A DNA stretch of 64,000 nt from Amycolatopsis vastitatis (GTDB taxonomy: Bacteria; Actinomycetota; Actinomycetes; Mycobacteriales; Pseudonocardiaceae). The stretch covers positions 62,001-126,000 of the forward strand of contig NZ_NMUL01000021.1 in assembly GCF_002234595.1 (NCBI RefSeq), in the 5' to 3' direction. The position numbers and the translations under genes were made by a program. This document shows, one piece after another, positions 32,379 to 40,128 of the stretch (the first letter of the stretch is position 1; each line of letters starts with the position of its first letter). Under the pieces are notes generated by a model. That model did no database searches, was not told the origin of the DNA, and was given only the letters and a program-made list of their open reading frames with translations.

Positions 32379-32410
32379 AGTGCGTACTATACTAGTCCAG
32401 TACGTACTAT
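32377..32410. promoter_or_regulatory. Tandem PadR operator (ATAGTGCGTACTAT and CCAGTACGTACTAT)
   Basis: Two near-palindromes of the form ATAGTRCGTACTAT lie at 32377-32390 and 32397-32410, with centres exactly 20 bp apart (two helical turns). The first overlaps the padR start codon. ATAGT/ACTAT ends are typical of PadR-type operators. Confidence 0.75.
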
Positions 32411-32432
32411 CGGAGAACGGGAGGAGCCCGTG

Positions 32433-33098
32433 ATGTCATCCGTGGCGCAACGGCCGCCGAAAGCCCGGTCGGGCGGCCTGCTGGCCGGCTTGCTGGAGAT
32501 CGTCCTCTCGATCGGTGGCTACTACCTCTTGCGCGCCTTCGACGTCGGCGTCTTCTGGGCGCTCACGGTGCCGGCCATCGCGGTCGCCGTCGTGGCCGCG
32601 GTCGTGACCGTCCGCCGCCGCCGGACCGACCTGATCGGTCTCCTGGTGCTCTGCGAGATCGCCGCGACGATCACTGTTTCCCTGGTGACGAACAGCCCCC
32701 GCGTGGCGGCCCTGCGCGTGGCGGCGTACGTCCTCGTCGCCGGCGTCTTCTGCCTCGCCACGCTCGTGCACCGGACGCCGCTCGCCCACGCGAGCTCGAT
32801 GTCCATCGCGACGTTCGGGGACCCGAAACGGGAGCGGGCCTTCGAGCGCGCGTGGCGGGAGATCCCGGAATACCGCCGGTCGCAGCGGCTGCTCACGGCC
32901 GCGCTCGGCCTGATCATGGTCGCGACGGGCGCGGTCAAGGCGTACCTCCTGCTTTCGGCGCCGGACAACGACATCGCGCACGTCGTCGACGTGTGCAACG
33001 TCCTGACCTTCGTGATGATCGGGTTGGTGGCCGCCGTGAGCGCGGTGTTCATCCGGCGGCCCCGGAAGATCATCGAGGGGCTGCTCGCCGAAGAGTGA
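32433..33098 (+). CDS. DUF3159-like integral membrane protein controlled by PadR
   Basis: A 221-residue protein with about five transmembrane helices: LLEIVLSIGGYYLLRAF, VFWALTVPAIAVAVVAAVV, LIGLLVLCEIAATITVSLVT, VAALRVAAYVLVAGVFCLATL and two near the C-terminus. The middle loop contains FGDPKRERAFERAWREIPEYRRSQR. The pattern resembles VC0807/DUF3159-type proteins of unknown function. Start ATG 32433 (or the adjacent GTG 32430) follows GGAGGAG. The only neighbour that hints at control is the divergent PadR gene. It may be a stress- or drug-responsive membrane protein, as is common for PadR targets, but nothing in its sequence shows transport. Confidence 0.75.
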   Translation: MSSVAQRPPKARSGGLLAGLLEIVLSIGGYYLLRAFDVGVFWALTVPAIAVAVVAAVVTVRRRRTDLIGLLVLCEIAATITVSLVTNSPRVAALRVAAYVLVAGVFCLATLVHRTPLAHASSMSIATFGDPKRERAFERAWREIPEYRRSQRLLTAALGLIMVATGAVKAYLLLSAPDNDIAHVVDVCNVLTFVMIGLVAAVSAVFIRRPRKIIEGLLAEE

Positions 33099-33126
33099 CT
33101 GCGACCGCCATCTATTGCCGACCGGG

Positions 33127-34746
33127 TTACGGGCGGGCGCAGGCGAAGCTCGCGGCAACGTCCGGATCACCCGCGCGATACCGGGGCCAGCCCGGATAGG
33201 CGCACAGGGGACGGGTGCGGTGGTGGGACAGGTCGGTCACGACCTCGTTCGCGGGTGGCTGTCCGGCTTCGGTCCACCGCTCGAGCACCGTGAGGGAGTC
33301 CCAGCCGGCCGCGAACGCCGGCGTGCCGAAATTGGCGTGGTTCGCCCCGGGGACGACGTAGTAGCGCAGGAACGCACCGGTCTCCCGTGGCCCCAGCACG
33401 GCGCGGACCCGCTCGTAGTAGTCGCTCGTCGAGAGGGGTGAGACCAGCTCGTCCGCGGCGCCGTGGAGGAGGATCAGCTTCCCGCCGGCGCGGGCGAACG
33501 GGCGCAGGTCCGCGTCGTTCCGGTCCTCCACTGTGGACAGGAAGCTGATCCGGCCGAGCCACCGGCCGGGGTGCCGGGGATCCACTTCCAGCGGGCTGTG
33601 GCGCGGGTCCCGGGTCAGGAAGTACTTGACCCACTGGTCCCAGTACTGCGTCCCGTACCCGCTCGTCACCGGCATCGGGTCGGCCGGCGCGGTGGTGCCG
33701 AACCCGAGGAACGGGGTCCGCATGTCCGCCCCCGAAAGGAACGGGAAGCCCGGGTACCCGGTTTCGCCGCTGGCGATCCGGTACGGCCACCGGAACGGGG
33801 AGGACATCGCGGTCACGGCCCCGATTTGGGCGTCCGACAAGCAGGCCGGCCCGGTATCCGCTCCTCCCGGGCAGCGGAGCGTGCGCGGATCGAAACGACA
33901 GCCGCCCGGGTTCGAGACGACCTTGTCCCGGACACCGTCCTGACCGTCGCACGCGTCGACGACGCTGTCGTAGAGCAGGGTCTGCTTCCCGGGCCCGGGA
34001 AAGGCGCCGGGGCGCGCCAGGATCTGCGTCATGTAGCCCAGGTCCAGGATCTCGGCGAGGTTGTTCCACGCCGGGTACGCCGAGATCACCCCGTCGAACG
34101 CGGCCGGCCACCGCTGGGCGACGACGAGTGCCTCGCGGCCGCCGGTCGACCCTCCGGCGAAGAAGACTTCGGCGGGCATCGCCGCGTAGGCGTGCCGGAT
34201 GAGGAAAAGGCTCGCGTCGCGCGTTTTCTTGAGGGCGTCGCCGGCCGCGAAGTTCCGCAAGGCCTCGTCGTTCACGCCGAACGAGCCGTCCAGTGACGGC
34301 GGGGACGCCGGGTTCTGCCGGTGGCCGGAGTCGCTCGCGAACGTGGCGTACCCGCGGGCCAGCGGCACCGGCCGGTCGGCGGGACCGAACGGCACGTTCG
34401 CCGTCAGGTCCGGGATCGTGCCGTCGAACCCGCCACCGCCGAACATCATCGCCTTGTGGTTCCAGGCGCGGGGCAGCGCGACACGCAGCTTGATGGCGGG
34501 CGCGGCCGGGTCGACGGGAAAGAGGTCGGCGTCGACCTGGCAGTACTGGCCACGGACGGGATCGGACACGACCGAAACCGCCGTGACGCGACCGCCGGTG
34601 GTCGGCAGGCTCATGACCGGCACGGGAATCCGCAGCCCGGCCAGCGCGGCACACGCCGGCACCGCCGAGGCGGCCGCGGCGGGTCCCGGCACGCTCGCCG
34701 CCAGCATCAAGGCCGCCGACACGGCGAGCCGGCGTGCTCTCCTCAT
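33127..34746 (-). CDS. Secreted tannase/feruloyl-esterase-family hydrolase
   Basis: A 539-residue protein with a signal peptide (1-26) and the tannase/FaeB-type alpha/beta-hydrolase layout: RVALPRAWNHKAMMFGGGGFDG, FASDSGHR, GGSTGGREALVVAQRWP with nucleophile Ser200, LHGAADELVSP (Asp) and PGANHANFGTP (His). Most relatives carry CSxGG and HC motifs whose two Cys form a disulfide next to the triad. Here the first Cys is Gly199 and the HC Cys is Ala, so both partners are lost together. The role is probably release of phenolic acids from plant esters. The ATG overlaps the stop of the upstream transporter gene by four bases, so hydrolysis and uptake are co-expressed. Confidence 0.85.
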   Translation of the reverse strand: MRRARRLAVSAALMLAASVPGPAAAASAVPACAALAGLRIPVPVMSLPTTGGRVTAVSVVSDPVRGQYCQVDADLFPVDPAAPAIKLRVALPRAWNHKAMMFGGGGFDGTIPDLTANVPFGPADRPVPLARGYATFASDSGHRQNPASPPSLDGSFGVNDEALRNFAAGDALKKTRDASLFLIRHAYAAMPAEVFFAGGSTGGREALVVAQRWPAAFDGVISAYPAWNNLAEILDLGYMTQILARPGAFPGPGKQTLLYDSVVDACDGQDGVRDKVVSNPGGCRFDPRTLRCPGGADTGPACLSDAQIGAVTAMSSPFRWPYRIASGETGYPGFPFLSGADMRTPFLGFGTTAPADPMPVTSGYGTQYWDQWVKYFLTRDPRHSPLEVDPRHPGRWLGRISFLSTVEDRNDADLRPFARAGGKLILLHGAADELVSPLSTSDYYERVRAVLGPRETGAFLRYYVVPGANHANFGTPAFAAGWDSLTVLERWTEAGQPPANEVVTDLSHHRTRPLCAYPGWPRYRAGDPDVAASFACARP

Positions 34747-36110
34747 GGCCGGCCGCTCCGGACCTCGCGGGACGGCTGGTGGAGGTGCGCACCCGGGACG
34801 GCGAGCGGATCGGCACGGACCTCGGCGGGGTTCGTCTCGGGCAGGAACCACGCGCTGGCGAAGGTGATCAGCCCCATCGCCGCGATGTAGGCGGCGACCG
34901 GCAGGGTGCTGCCGGTACCCGCGATGAGCGCGGTCATGAGGAACGGCGTGCCGCCGCTGACGACGATCGCCGACAGCTGGTAGGCCAGCGACGCGCCCGA
35001 GTAGCGGACGCCGGGCGCGAAGAGTTCACCGAGGAAGCTCGCGATCGGGCCGTAGGTGAGGCACTGGAACACGAAACCCACCGTCACCGCGACGAAGATC
35101 AGCGGCAGTGACGCGGTGCCGACGAGCCCGAAGTACGGGAAGGCCCAGACGGCGACACCCAGCCCGCCGACCAGGATGAGCGGACGTCGGCCCACCCGGT
35201 CCGAGAGGTGGCCGGACCACGGGATGATCGCGAGCATCGCCACGGAACCGGCCAGCACGACCGCGAGAAGGGCATTGCGCTCGAGCTTCAGCGTGCCGGT
35301 GCCGTAGCTCAGGAGCCCGGAAATGCTGACGTAGAACAGGCTGTTGGTGGCCGACAGCAGCCCGCACCCGAGCAGGATGGTCCGCCACCGGGTGCGGAGG
35401 ACCTCGGCCAGCGGGGCGCGGGCCACCGGCTTCGACACCGCCCGCTGCAGCTCCCGGAACTCCGGGGTGTCCTCCACCCTGGCCTGGATGTAGAGCACCA
35501 CCCCGAACATCACGACGCTGAGCAGGAACGGGATGCGCCAGCCCCAGCCGAGGAAGGCGGCGTCCGGCATCAGGCCGCCGGCGGCCACGAAGATCAGGTT
35601 CGAGAGGATGACCGCGACCGGGACGCTGGTCTGGCCGAAGGTGCCGGCGAACCCGCGTCGCTTGGGCCCGGTGGATTCGGTGAGCAGCAGCACGATGCCG
35701 CCCCACTGGCCGCCGGCCGCGATCCCCTGGACGAAGCGCAGGGTGACCAGCAGGATCGGCGCGAGTACCCCGACGTCCGACGCGCTGGGCAGACAGCCGA
35801 TCAGGAACGTCGCCGTGCCCATCAGCGCCAGGCAGGCGACGACCACCGGCTTGCGCCCGTACCGGTCCCCGAGGTGCCCGGCGAGCACGCCGCCGACCGG
35901 CCGCGCCACGAAGCCGGCCCAGAAGGTGCTGAAGGCCAGGAGGGTTCCGGTCAGCGCCGACGCGTGCGGGAAGAACACCTTGGGGAACACCAGCGCGGCC
36001 GCGGTGCCGTAGAGGAAGAAGTCGTACCACTCGATCGAACTGCCGATGAGCCCCGCCGCGAGCAGCTTGCGGAAGGCCCGGCGCCGGGTCGTGGTGAGCG
36101 GGATGGCCAT
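34743..36110 (-). CDS. MFS transporter, metabolite:H+ symporter (MHS) family
   Basis: A 455-residue protein with twelve predicted helices and MHS-family motifs: LAAGLIGSSIEWYDFFLYGTAAALVFPKVFFP at the N-terminus, VARPVGGVLAGHLGDRYGRKPVV (motif A between helices 2 and 3), RFVQGIAAGGQWGGIVLLLTE and GHLSDRVGRRPLI in the second half. Members take up dicarboxylates, aromatic acids or similar anions with protons (for example proline/betaine, shikimate and protocatechuate transporters). The co-transcribed tannase-like hydrolase suggests a phenolic or hydroxycinnamic acid as cargo. A divergent GAF/PucR-type regulator is 147 bp away. Confidence 0.9.
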   Translation of the reverse strand: MAIPLTTTRRRAFRKLLAAGLIGSSIEWYDFFLYGTAAALVFPKVFFPHASALTGTLLAFSTFWAGFVARPVGGVLAGHLGDRYGRKPVVVACLALMGTATFLIGCLPSASDVGVLAPILLVTLRFVQGIAAGGQWGGIVLLLTESTGPKRRGFAGTFGQTSVPVAVILSNLIFVAAGGLMPDAAFLGWGWRIPFLLSVVMFGVVLYIQARVEDTPEFRELQRAVSKPVARAPLAEVLRTRWRTILLGCGLLSATNSLFYVSISGLLSYGTGTLKLERNALLAVVLAGSVAMLAIIPWSGHLSDRVGRRPLILVGGLGVAVWAFPYFGLVGTASLPLIFVAVTVGFVFQCLTYGPIASFLGELFAPGVRYSGASLAYQLSAIVVSGGTPFLMTALIAGTGSTLPVAAYIAAMGLITFASAWFLPETNPAEVRADPLAVPGAHLHQPSREVRSGRP

Positions 36111-36257
36111 GGATGCCGCCTTCGTCGGGGAGCGCAGGCAGGTGATGGCGGTGATGGTAGGGCGCCGTTACGCTGCGGGCTGAGGTGTGGACCACCCACT
36201 CCTCCCGCCGGAACGGTGGGTCCTTCGCCCACCCGATGCCGAGGAGGGACGGCTCCC

Positions 36258-37970
36258 GTGACCAGTGCGGCGGAACCGCGCCGTCAGCGTGAACTGGCGT
36301 CGTTGTACGCGACCGTCAAGTCGCTCACCGCGCTCGGCGAGCTCGACCAGGTCCTGCAGTCGATCGTCCACCACGCCCACGACCTGATCGGCACGGACTT
36401 CACCTACCTTTCGCTGGTCGGCGCGGACGGCAGGCTGTCGGCGCGCGCGTCGGAAGGCACGATCTCCGCCGGGTTCCTCGCGGCGACCATCCCGGCCACC
36501 GTCGGGCTCGGGGGCAAGGTGCTGGCTTCCAAGAGCCCGCACTGGGTGCGCGACTACGCCACCTCGACGCTCATCCAGCACGATCCGGACTTCGACCGCC
36601 TGGTCGTCACCGAGGAACTGGTCGCGCTGCTCGGGGTGCCGCTGGTCGTCCGCGGTGAAGCGGTGGGCGCCCTGTTCGCCGCGGACCGCTCCGAACGGTC
36701 CTTCCAGGCCGAGGAGATCGCGCTGCTGAACGCGTTCGCCGACCACGCCGCGGTCGCGCTCGACAACGCCCGGCTCTACGAAGCGAGCCGGACCGCCTTG
36801 CGGGAGCTGCGGGTCGCGTACCGCAAGATCGAGCGGGCGCAAGCGATCCACGAGGCGCTGACCGGTGTCGTGCTGGGCGGCGGGACCCCGGCCGACGTCG
36901 CCCAGCACCTCGCCGACCAGCTGGGCGGAAGCGTCACCCTCCTGGACCGGGCGGCGGAGATCGACCTGGCCGGCGTCGTCGAAGACGCACGCCGTTCGGG
37001 CCGCTGCGCGGTATCGGTGCGCCCGGACGGAACCACCCGCAGCGTGGCGGCCGTGCAGGCGGGCGACAGTTACCTCGGCGCGCTGGTGTGGCGCCGGACC
37101 GCGGCCGGCCTGCCGGACGACACGGACCTGCGGACCCTCGAGCGGGCCACGCACATCCTGGGGTTGCTCATCCTCAAGGAGCGGGCCGTGGCCGAGGCGG
37201 GCGAGCGGCTGAGCGGAGAGCTGCTGACCGAGCTGATGGTCGGCAGTCCCGGGATCGGCCCGGCCCAGCGCGCCCGCGCCCGGGCGCGCGACATCGACGT
37301 CGACGGCCTGGATCTGGTCCTGGTGGCGGACTCCCCCGCGGCGCCGCCGGCCGACCTCGCGCGGCACCTGCACGACATCGCCCGGGAACGCGCCGGGCTG
37401 GCCGGCGAGCACCTGGGCCGGGCGACGATGATCCTCCCCGGCGCCGTCGACGAGGCGACCGTCACGGAAGTCCACAAGAGACTCCGGCGGACGCTCGGCG
37501 CCGCCGTCATCGTCGTCGGGGAACGGGCGGGCGGCCACGACTGGGCACGGGCGTTCTCCCTGGCCGGGCGCTGCGCCGCCGTGCTGCGCGCGCTCGGGCA
37601 CACCGACGTCGGCGCCACCACCCGTGAACATGCCTTGTACGCCATGGTCTTCGACCCCGAACGGGCCGGCGAGCTCGAGCGCTTCCTCGCCGGCTCGATC
37701 GGCCCGCTCCTCGAGTACGACCGGCGGCGGGGCACCGACCTCGTCGGCACCCTCACCGCCTACTACGGCCACCGCGCCAACGTCGCCGCGACCGCCCGCG
37801 CGGTGCACCTGCACGTCAACACGCTGCTCAAGCGGCTGGACCGGGCCGGCACGGTCCTCGGCTTCGACTGGCGCCACGAGAACGACCTGGAACTGCGGCT
37901 CGGGCTCCGGCTGCACCAGCTCCGGTCGGCCGTCAGTTCTTCTTCAGCTCCTCGGCGAACATCACGATGA
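36258..37970 (+). CDS. GAF-domain / PucR C-terminal HTH transcriptional regulator
   Basis: A 570-residue protein. An N-terminal GAF domain (about 20-180) contains LDQVLQSIVHHAHDLIGTDFTYL and LLGVPLVVRGEAVGALFAADR. A middle region has coiled RELRVAYRKIERAQAIHEALTGVVL. The C-terminus is PucR-type: GTDLVGTLTAYYGHRANVAATARAV then LHVNTLLKRLDR, a Fis-like HTH. Such regulators sense a small molecule and switch on degradation or uptake operons. The GTG at 36258 follows GAGGAGGGA; a longer same-frame reading overlaps the MFS gene and is rejected. It is divergent from the transporter/tannase operon, its likely target. The 3' end overlaps the convergent VOC gene by 38 bp. Confidence 0.88.
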   Translation: MTSAAEPRRQRELASLYATVKSLTALGELDQVLQSIVHHAHDLIGTDFTYLSLVGADGRLSARASEGTISAGFLAATIPATVGLGGKVLASKSPHWVRDYATSTLIQHDPDFDRLVVTEELVALLGVPLVVRGEAVGALFAADRSERSFQAEEIALLNAFADHAAVALDNARLYEASRTALRELRVAYRKIERAQAIHEALTGVVLGGGTPADVAQHLADQLGGSVTLLDRAAEIDLAGVVEDARRSGRCAVSVRPDGTTRSVAAVQAGDSYLGALVWRRTAAGLPDDTDLRTLERATHILGLLILKERAVAEAGERLSGELLTELMVGSPGIGPAQRARARARDIDVDGLDLVLVADSPAAPPADLARHLHDIARERAGLAGEHLGRATMILPGAVDEATVTEVHKRLRRTLGAAVIVVGERAGGHDWARAFSLAGRCAAVLRALGHTDVGATTREHALYAMVFDPERAGELERFLAGSIGPLLEYDRRRGTDLVGTLTAYYGHRANVAATARAVHLHVNTLLKRLDRAGTVLGFDWRHENDLELRLGLRLHQLRSAVSSSSAPRRTSR

Positions 37971-38379
37971 TGCCGCTGGGACCGCGGACGTACGTGAGCT
38001 TGTAGACGTCCTCATAGGTCGCCACGCCACGCAGCGGACGGCAGCCGTGCCTCGCGGCTGTCTCAAGGGCTTTGTCGATGTCGTCGACCGAGAAGGCGAC
38101 GCGGTGCATGCCGATCTGGTTGGGAGGAGTGGGCTTCGATTCGATCGCTTCCGGGTGGATGTACTCGAAGAGCTCGAGGCGACCGTGACCGTCCGGCGTC
38201 TGGAGCATGGCGATGTGGGCGTGGTTGCCATCAAGGCCGACGGCGGTGTCGGTCCATTCACCACTGACCGTGTCACGGCCGACGACCGTGAGACCGAGGT
38301 CGGTGAAAAAGGCGATCGCTGCTTCGAGGTCGCGAACGGCGATGCCGACGTTCTCAAGTTTGATGGCCATGCGCTGCAT
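37933..38379 (-). CDS. VOC-superfamily (glyoxalase-like) protein
   Basis: A 148-residue protein with two beta-alpha-beta-beta-beta modules: IKLENVGIAVRDLEAAIAFFTDLGLTVVG and MHRVAFSVDDIDKALETAARHGC, each opening with the metal-ligand strand, plus LELFEYIHPEAIESK and IIVMFAEEL carrying the Glu ligands. These fit glyoxalase, extradiol dioxygenase or resistance-protein folds, and the specific reaction cannot be told. The start is the ATG at 38379 or the one at 38370; no clear ribosome site is visible. Codon use is slightly less GC-biased than that of neighbours. Its 3' end overlaps the GAF-regulator gene. Confidence 0.85.
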   Translation of the reverse strand: MQRMAIKLENVGIAVRDLEAAIAFFTDLGLTVVGRDTVSGEWTDTAVGLDGNHAHIAMLQTPDGHGRLELFEYIHPEAIESKPTPPNQIGMHRVAFSVDDIDKALETAARHGCRPLRGVATYEDVYKLTYVRGPSGIIVMFAEELKKN

Positions 38380-38444
38380 GTTACCGAGCAGCGCCGGTGG
38401 CGAGCCGGGGCTCGATCGAACCGGCGCCCGCTCGCCCCGGCGAC

Positions 38445-38492
38445 GTGAGTGACTCGTTCGCGAAGCTCCCTTTTCGCGAACGAGTCACTCAC
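38445..38492. terminator. 20-bp perfect hairpin downstream of the GH10-CBM2 gene
   Basis: GTGAGTGACTCGTTCGCGAA (38445-38464) pairs perfectly with its complement at 38473-38492 around an 8-base loop (GCTCCCTT). It lies 12 bp after the xylanase stop and ahead of the VOC gene, so it should terminate the xylanase transcript. On the minus strand the loop reads AAGGGAGC and no T-tract follows. Its foot resembles the inverted repeat at 13269-13304. Confidence 0.8.
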
Positions 38493-38504
38493 ACCCCTCG
38501 TCCC

Positions 38505-39887
38505 TCAGGAGGCGCTGCAACTGACGCTGGGCCAGTTCCGGTTCCCGTTGGTCATGATGGTGACGCCCCAGTTGTCGCCGTTGCCGTTGGGTTTCGCGAT
38601 GAGGACCTGGCTGCTGGGCCAGCTGGCGCTGATGTTCCAGGTGGCGCTGATCCTCTCGGGGCTCGGCACGTTCATCGTGACCGTCCACGAACTCGAGCCG
38701 CTGACCGAGACGTTGAGGTTGTACCGGTCACTCCACGACTGTCCCGCCGACAGCGTGGCGGTGCAGCTGCCGCCGCCCGGTGGCGTGGTCGTGGTCGTCG
38801 GTGTCGTCGTGGTCGTCGTGGTCGTCGTCGGGCCCGTCGGAGTGGTGGGTGTCGTCGTCGGGCCGACGACGTTGAGGGCGTTCAGCACCGAGTTGTAGGC
38901 GGCCTTCTTGTTGCCGCCGCCGTCGAACAGGAGCGGGCTCTCGCTGGACCGCCAGGAGTCGCTGTCCCGCACGCCCCACACGGTGATGCCTGCGCAGCGC
39001 GCGACGTTCATGCACGCCTGGGTCAGCGCCGTGTACTGCGAGGTGGACGCGTTCGTGACGTCGACCTCGGTGAGCGCCACGTCGACGCCGAGCGCCGCGA
39101 AGCTGGAGATCGTCGTCTGGAAGTTGCCCGGGACCGAGCTGCCGCCGGTGAAGTGGGCCTGCAGGCCGACGCAGTCGATCGGCACGCCGCGGGACTTGAA
39201 GTCCTGGATCATGCGGTACACGCCCTGGGTCTTGCCGTAGCTCCAGTTGTCGATGTTGTAGTCGTTGTAGCAGAGCTTGACCGACGGGTCGGCCGCACGC
39301 GCCGTCCGGAACGCGACCTCGATCCAGTCGTTGCCCGTGCCCTGCAGGTTCGACTGACGGCGGCTGCCGTCTTCGTTGAACGCCTCGTTGACCACGTCCC
39401 AGTACGCCAGTTTGCCCTGGTAGTGGGCCATCACCTTCTGGATGTGGTTGATCATCGCGTTGCGCAGCGTGCTGCCGCTCATGCTCTGCATCCAGCCCGG
39501 TTGCTGACCGTGCCAGGCGAGGGTGTGCCCGCGGACGCGGGAGCCGTGGCTGACCGCCCAGTTGTAGACCTGGTCGCCGCCCGAGAAGTTGAACTGGTTC
39601 TGGTTGGGCTCGGTCGCGTCGATCTTCATTTCGTTTTCGGGCGTCACCATGTTGAACTCGCGCGCCGCGATCGTGGTGTAGGCCGAATCGCCCAGCCGTC
39701 CGGAGGCGATCGCGGTGCCGAAGTACCGGCCGGACTGCGCGGCGGCGGCCCCGAGTGTGCCGGCCGCGGCATCGGCGCCGGGCGCCGTCACCAGGACAGC
39801 AGCCGTGGCCGCCACGGTGGCCACTCCCGCCACTACTCGGGCGGCCGGCGACCGCCACCACCGCCGTCCCGACGAACTCCCTGCCAT
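38505..39887 (-). CDS. GH10 endo-1,4-beta-xylanase with C-terminal CBM2
   Basis: A 460-residue secreted xylanase. The signal peptide is residues 1-41, with an Arg-rich start (SSSGRRWWRS). The GH10 barrel (42-345) has acid/base Glu168 (WDVVNEAF) and nucleophile Glu274 (ALTEVDVTN). A Thr/Pro linker and a CBM2 domain (CTATLSAGQSWSDRYNLNVSVSG to the end) follow. The catalytic domain is similar to that of the GH10-GH62 fusion, but the binding module differs (CBM2 versus CBM13), so the two may serve different substrate contexts. The ATG at 39887 follows AAGGAG; a same-frame extension to 39956 is not needed. It is a single-gene unit ended by a strong hairpin. Confidence 0.95.
   Translation of the reverse strand: MAGSSSGRRWWRSPAARVVAGVATVAATAAVLVTAPGADAAAGTLGAAAAQSGRYFGTAIASGRLGDSAYTTIAAREFNMVTPENEMKIDATEPNQNQFNFSGGDQVYNWAVSHGSRVRGHTLAWHGQQPGWMQSMSGSTLRNAMINHIQKVMAHYQGKLAYWDVVNEAFNEDGSRRQSNLQGTGNDWIEVAFRTARAADPSVKLCYNDYNIDNWSYGKTQGVYRMIQDFKSRGVPIDCVGLQAHFTGGSSVPGNFQTTISSFAALGVDVALTEVDVTNASTSQYTALTQACMNVARCAGITVWGVRDSDSWRSSESPLLFDGGGNKKAAYNSVLNALNVVGPTTTPTTPTGPTTTTTTTTTPTTTTTPPGGGSCTATLSAGQSWSDRYNLNVSVSGSSSWTVTMNVPSPERISATWNISASWPSSQVLIAKPNGNGDNWGVTIMTNGNRNWPSVSCSAS
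38779..38871 (-). repeat. Thr/Pro linker-encoding repeat of the GH10-CBM2 gene
   Basis: GTGGTCGTC-type units on the plus strand encode a run of Thr with Pro and Gly between the catalytic domain and CBM2. It is coding and comparable to the GH6 linker repeat. Confidence 0.8.
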
Positions 39888-39955
39888 CCGTGGTCTCCTT
39901 CCGGGCGCACGCCCAGGAGACGCCCGACGGCGATCTGGACGATCGATGAAGTTCA

Positions 39956-40019
39956 CCTGCTGTCAGCAGGAGAGCACGGCGCGGGAGCACCACGCAAAAA
40001 GTTTCGAACGAGTTTCGAA
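39956..40019. promoter_or_regulatory. Palindrome and GAAAC boxes upstream of the GH10-CBM2 gene
   Basis: CCTGCTG-T-CAGCAGG is a 15-bp dyad at 39956-39970, 70 bp before the xylanase ATG. AGTTTCGAA is repeated at 40000-40008 and 40011-40019, an 11-bp period. On the xylanase strand this gives CGAAACTTT and CGAAACTCG, similar to the boxes upstream of the GH59 operon. The 240-bp divergent gap also serves the STAND gene. Confidence 0.45.
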
Positions 40020-40128
40020 AGCCCGGCAGCGGTCGCGAGACTCCCGCAGAAGGCTGCCGACGCGGGCGAGCACCGGCACACTGTCCTGAGCCACCGTGGC
40101 GCGCGCTTCGACGTAGCCGGGAGGATCC

